A stretch of DNA of 16,208 bases from VBKO01 sp036393835 (lineage in GTDB: Bacteria; Myxococcota; Myxococcia; Myxococcales; 40CM-4-68-19). The DNA lies in NCBI GenBank assembly GCA_036393835.1, contig DASWGI010000260.1, positions 1 through 16,208 of the forward strand, written 5' to 3'. This document shows positions 14,194-16,208 of this stretch, piece by piece; positions within the stretch are counted from its first letter, which is position 1, and each line of letters starts with the position of its first letter. Made by a program: the position numbers and the translations under genes. A model generated the notes under the pieces. It saw only the letters and a program-made list of their open reading frames with translations. It was not told where the DNA came from and made no database searches.

Positions 14194-14829
14194 TCAGCTA
14201 GCGAGCTGCCAGAGACGCGCCTTCAGCCCGGTCGCGCCAGCATCGGAGCGGCGCGCAAGCAGCGCATCCAGTCCCAGCGAGCGACCGGCGCGGAAGACCG
14301 CGAAGGTGACGTTGATGACGACGAGGAAGAAATAGGTCCAGGGCCATTCGTAGGGTGCGCGGTAGAGGCCGAGCCAGAGGTTCACGGCCATCAGCGCCCC
14401 GAGCGTCGCCCCGAGCCGCGTGAAGAGGCCGAGCATCAAGGACAGCGCGATGGCGACCTCGACGAAGTAGACTTGGGGGGCGAAGAAGCGGAAGTGCTCG
14501 ACCACCACGTTCTTGACGAAGCTCGACTGGACGCCGAACGCCGCGTACTTGGCCGTCTCTTCGACCCAGTAGCGGAGGCCGCCGGTGCCGTCGGGCCGGT
14601 CGGTATAGGTCGGGGGCAGCTTCCAGAGCGACTGTTGCCACCACATCGCGCCGATGATCAGGCGTGAGACGAACGTCCAGAGGTGGGGCAACGTGCGCTG
14701 CGCAGGGTCGCGGCGGAAGGCCCCAGCAGCGATGGCCGCGCTGGCGAGGAGCAACACCCAGAAGACGCCGGTCGTCCACCTCGGTTCGACGAGGAATTTG
14801 ATCACGTCCCAGAACGGATTGGTGCGCAC
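14194..14829 (-). CDS. DoxX/DoxD-like integral membrane protein
   Basis: A 211-residue protein with four or five hydrophobic segments: about 20-36 (TGVFWVLLLASAAIAAGAF), about 52-66, about 120-137 (YFVEVAIALSLMLGLFT) and about 165-180 (YFFLVVINVTFAVF). The RLIIGAMWWQQSLWKLPP stretch and the LFTRLGATLGALMAVNLWLG helix match the DoxX/TQO small subunit DoxD superfamily. DoxD is part of a thiosulfate:quinone oxidoreductase in Acidianus; most bacterial relatives have no proven function. GTG start with AAGGAGA at 14837-14843, 7 nt away. It lies between the methyltransferase (39 nt upstream) and the second radical SAM enzyme, probably in one operon. Confidence 0.8.
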   Translation of the reverse strand: MRTNPFWDVIKFLVEPRWTTGVFWVLLLASAAIAAGAFRRDPAQRTLPHLWTFVSRLIIGAMWWQQSLWKLPPTYTDRPDGTGGLRYWVEETAKYAAFGVQSSFVKNVVVEHFRFFAPQVYFVEVAIALSLMLGLFTRLGATLGALMAVNLWLGLYRAPYEWPWTYFFLVVINVTFAVFRAGRSLGLDALLARRSDAGATGLKARLWQLAS

Positions 14830-14868
14830 GGAACCGTCTCCTTCGGACAGCGGGCGGTGCCCCTCCGG

Positions 14869-15765
14869 TCACGTCTCGCGAGTGGGCTCGGCGTTACGTC
14901 GTCGGGAGCTCGCCCACGCACTTGCGGCGCTGACGATGAGAGCCTGGCCAGGAAAGCTCATTCGGTCGTCCGGGAAGTAGGGCCGGACGGCCAGCTCCAG
15001 TTCGGCCCTCGCTTCGCGGAGCTGCTCGGGCGAGAGCTGTGGCAGCACGGCGCGAAGCGTCTCGGACATCTCGAATCGGAGCGCCCAAAAGTCCTTCGCT
15101 CGGAGGGGGGCTTCGATGCGGAAGCCAACTACGCGCTCCCCGACCGCGGCCGCGCCAGCCAGCGCGAGCAGGCTGGCCAGCTTGCCCGGCTCGGCGTAAC
15201 GGAACGCACCGGGGGCATCCGGCGCGATGGCAGGCAGTCGGACGTAACGCGCGATGACCTGATGGCTCACGCGGAAGAACGGGTTGAGCTCGGCGCCGTG
15301 CCAGACTGCAAGGGCGAGGCGCCCGCCGGGTTCCAGCACCCGGAGCATCTCGCCCAGCGAGGCGATCGGGTCGGCGGAGAACATGATCCCGAGCCGGCAG
15401 ACCACCGCGTCGAACCAGCCCGCTCGGAACGGCAGCGCCTCGGCCGCGCATCGCGCGAACGTGACGTTGCGCAAGCTCCGCCGGCCCGCCTCGTGCTTCG
15501 CCGCGGCGACCATGTCCGCCACCGCGTCCGTGCACGTGACCGCGGCGGAGGCGCCGCACGCCTCGGCGATCCGGAGCGACGGCTCCCCGGTGCCGGCCGC
15601 CACGTCCAGCGTGGATTTTCCCGGCCCGATGGCGGCGTCCTGGATCAGGGCGTCCGAGAGGGGCTCGAACATCGCCCGGATCATCGCGGCGTGCTTGTGC
15701 CAGTAGGGCGCGGACTTGCTCCATGCCCGGAGGGCGGCGCTCTCTTGTTCCTTCGGCGAGATCAT
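14869..15765 (-). CDS. Class I SAM-dependent methyltransferase (UbiE/Methyltransf_11-like)
   Basis: A 298-residue methyltransferase. The SAM-binding motif I is LDVAAGTGEPSLRIAEACG at about 51-71; the acidic motif II is TCTDAVADMV; post-motif RCAAEALPFRAGWFDAVVCRLGIMF follows, then LRVLEPGGRLALAVWHG (motif III). N-terminal WSKSAPYWHKHAAMIRAMFEPLSDALI is the usual cap of this subgroup. The ATG at 15765 was preferred because the family begins near there; AAGGAGG at 15781-15787 is 15 nt away, longer than normal. A TTG at 15825 with GGAGAG at 15831-15836 is an in-frame alternative adding 20 residues. The acceptor is unknown; quinone-like or small-molecule C/O-methylation is possible. Confidence 0.9.
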   Translation of the reverse strand: MISPKEQESAALRAWSKSAPYWHKHAAMIRAMFEPLSDALIQDAAIGPGKSTLDVAAGTGEPSLRIAEACGASAAVTCTDAVADMVAAAKHEAGRRSLRNVTFARCAAEALPFRAGWFDAVVCRLGIMFSADPIASLGEMLRVLEPGGRLALAVWHGAELNPFFRVSHQVIARYVRLPAIAPDAPGAFRYAEPGKLASLLALAGAAAVGERVVGFRIEAPLRAKDFWALRFEMSETLRAVLPQLSPEQLREARAELELAVRPYFPDDRMSFPGQALIVSAASAWASSRRRNAEPTRET

Positions 15766-15853
15766 GAGTTGGATAAGGCCCCTCCTTTGCCATCGGCACC
15801 GGTCATGAGCCGGCTTACGGTCCAATAAGTCTCTCCGGCGGACATCTGTGTTT

Positions 15854-16208
15854 CTAGTCCACCAACGTGCCGCATGTGAGATTCACAACCGTTCCCGTCA
15901 TTGCGCCAGCCTGATCCGACGCGACGAACGCCGCGACGTTCGCCACCTGGGCCAGCGTCGGTAGCCGCTTCAGCAACGTCGTGTCGGCATGTCGCGCCAG
16001 CATCTGCTCGACCGTGATGCCGGCACGCTCGGCGAACGGGCGGAAGACGTCGCGGCTGTGGGAGCCCATCGCGGTCGCCTCCGGGATCGCGTGGGGCAGC
16101 AAGCAAATGACGCGGATACCACTGGGGCCGAGCTCGGCTGCCAGTAGCCGGGACATCGATTCGACCGCCCCACAGGCTGCGCCGTATCCGATGTATCCGG
16201 TGCCCGCT
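15854..16208 (-). CDS. Short-chain dehydrogenase/reductase family protein, C-terminal part, atypical active site
   Basis: The last 117 residues of an SDR; the N-terminal Rossmann half lies beyond base 16208. The visible part begins around the active-site helix: GTGYIGYGAACGAVESMSRLLAAELGPSGIRVICLLPHAIPEA, then TLLKRLPTLAQVANVAAFVASDQAGAMTGTVVNLTCGTLVD, which fits the SDR C-terminus (VANxxAFLxSDxAxxxTGxxxxVxGG). The catalytic YxxxK is Y-G-A-A-C: the lysine position is Cys. The last strand has NLTCGTLVD where the family usually has VDGG. It is either a non-classical oxidoreductase or a non-catalytic relative; I recall an SDR subgroup with GFGVAC-type motifs that also lacks the lysine. It is 88 nt upstream of the methyltransferase on the same strand. 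Confidence 0.85.
   Translation of the reverse strand, partial: AGTGYIGYGAACGAVESMSRLLAAELGPSGIRVICLLPHAIPEATAMGSHSRDVFRPFAERAGITVEQMLARHADTTLLKRLPTLAQVANVAAFVASDQAGAMTGTVVNLTCGTLVD

Overview
The window is GC-rich bacterial chromosomal DNA, densely packed with mostly short-gapped genes and strong Shine-Dalgarno sites. It looks like a proteobacterium or a related Gram-negative phylum. The evidence is a Tat-exported selenocysteine formate dehydrogenase, a DUF3015/DUF4105 envelope pair with an outer-membrane-type C-terminus, lipobox signal peptides, and an ECF sigma/zinc anti-sigma pair. I cannot name the species. I saw no tRNA, rRNA, transposase, CRISPR array or phage gene.

Layout. (1) 1-2238, minus: 5' three quarters of a formate dehydrogenase-N type alpha subunit, read through an in-frame TGA (selenocysteine) with a SECIS-like hairpin just downstream. 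(2) 2461-4909, plus: a small DUF3015 exported protein and a large DUF4105 (Lnb-like) envelope protein. (3) 5004-8379, plus: an envelope-stress module made of a small membrane protein, an ECF sigma factor, its zinc-finger anti-sigma factor, two paralogous exported cupredoxin-like proteins and a frameshifted small exported protein. Four units in this block carry the same promoter-like element, GGAAT(G/A)-N17-GTC, each upstream of a start codon. I read this as a local, autoregulated ECF regulon. (4) 8399-9118, plus: a tiny hypothetical protein and a GNAT acetyltransferase. (5) 9265-13128, plus: a tightly coupled four-gene unit (TIGR04282-type transferase, GT-C membrane glycosyltransferase, radical SAM/SPASM enzyme, GT2 glycosyltransferase), probably building a lipid-linked or surface glycan or glycolipid. 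(6) 13147-16208, minus, convergent with block 5: a second radical SAM/SPASM enzyme, a DoxX/DoxD-like membrane protein, a class I SAM methyltransferase and the C-terminal part of an atypical short-chain dehydrogenase whose YxxxK lysine position is a cysteine.

The best candidate for something undescribed is block 3. The self-consistent promoter motif links the sigma factor to three small exported products. Its two cupredoxin-like members share a DCPEL cysteine and appear to have lost the usual histidine after the copper-site cysteine. A fifth leader copy in front of the frameshifted gene carries indels in the promoter spacer, as if gene and promoter decayed together.
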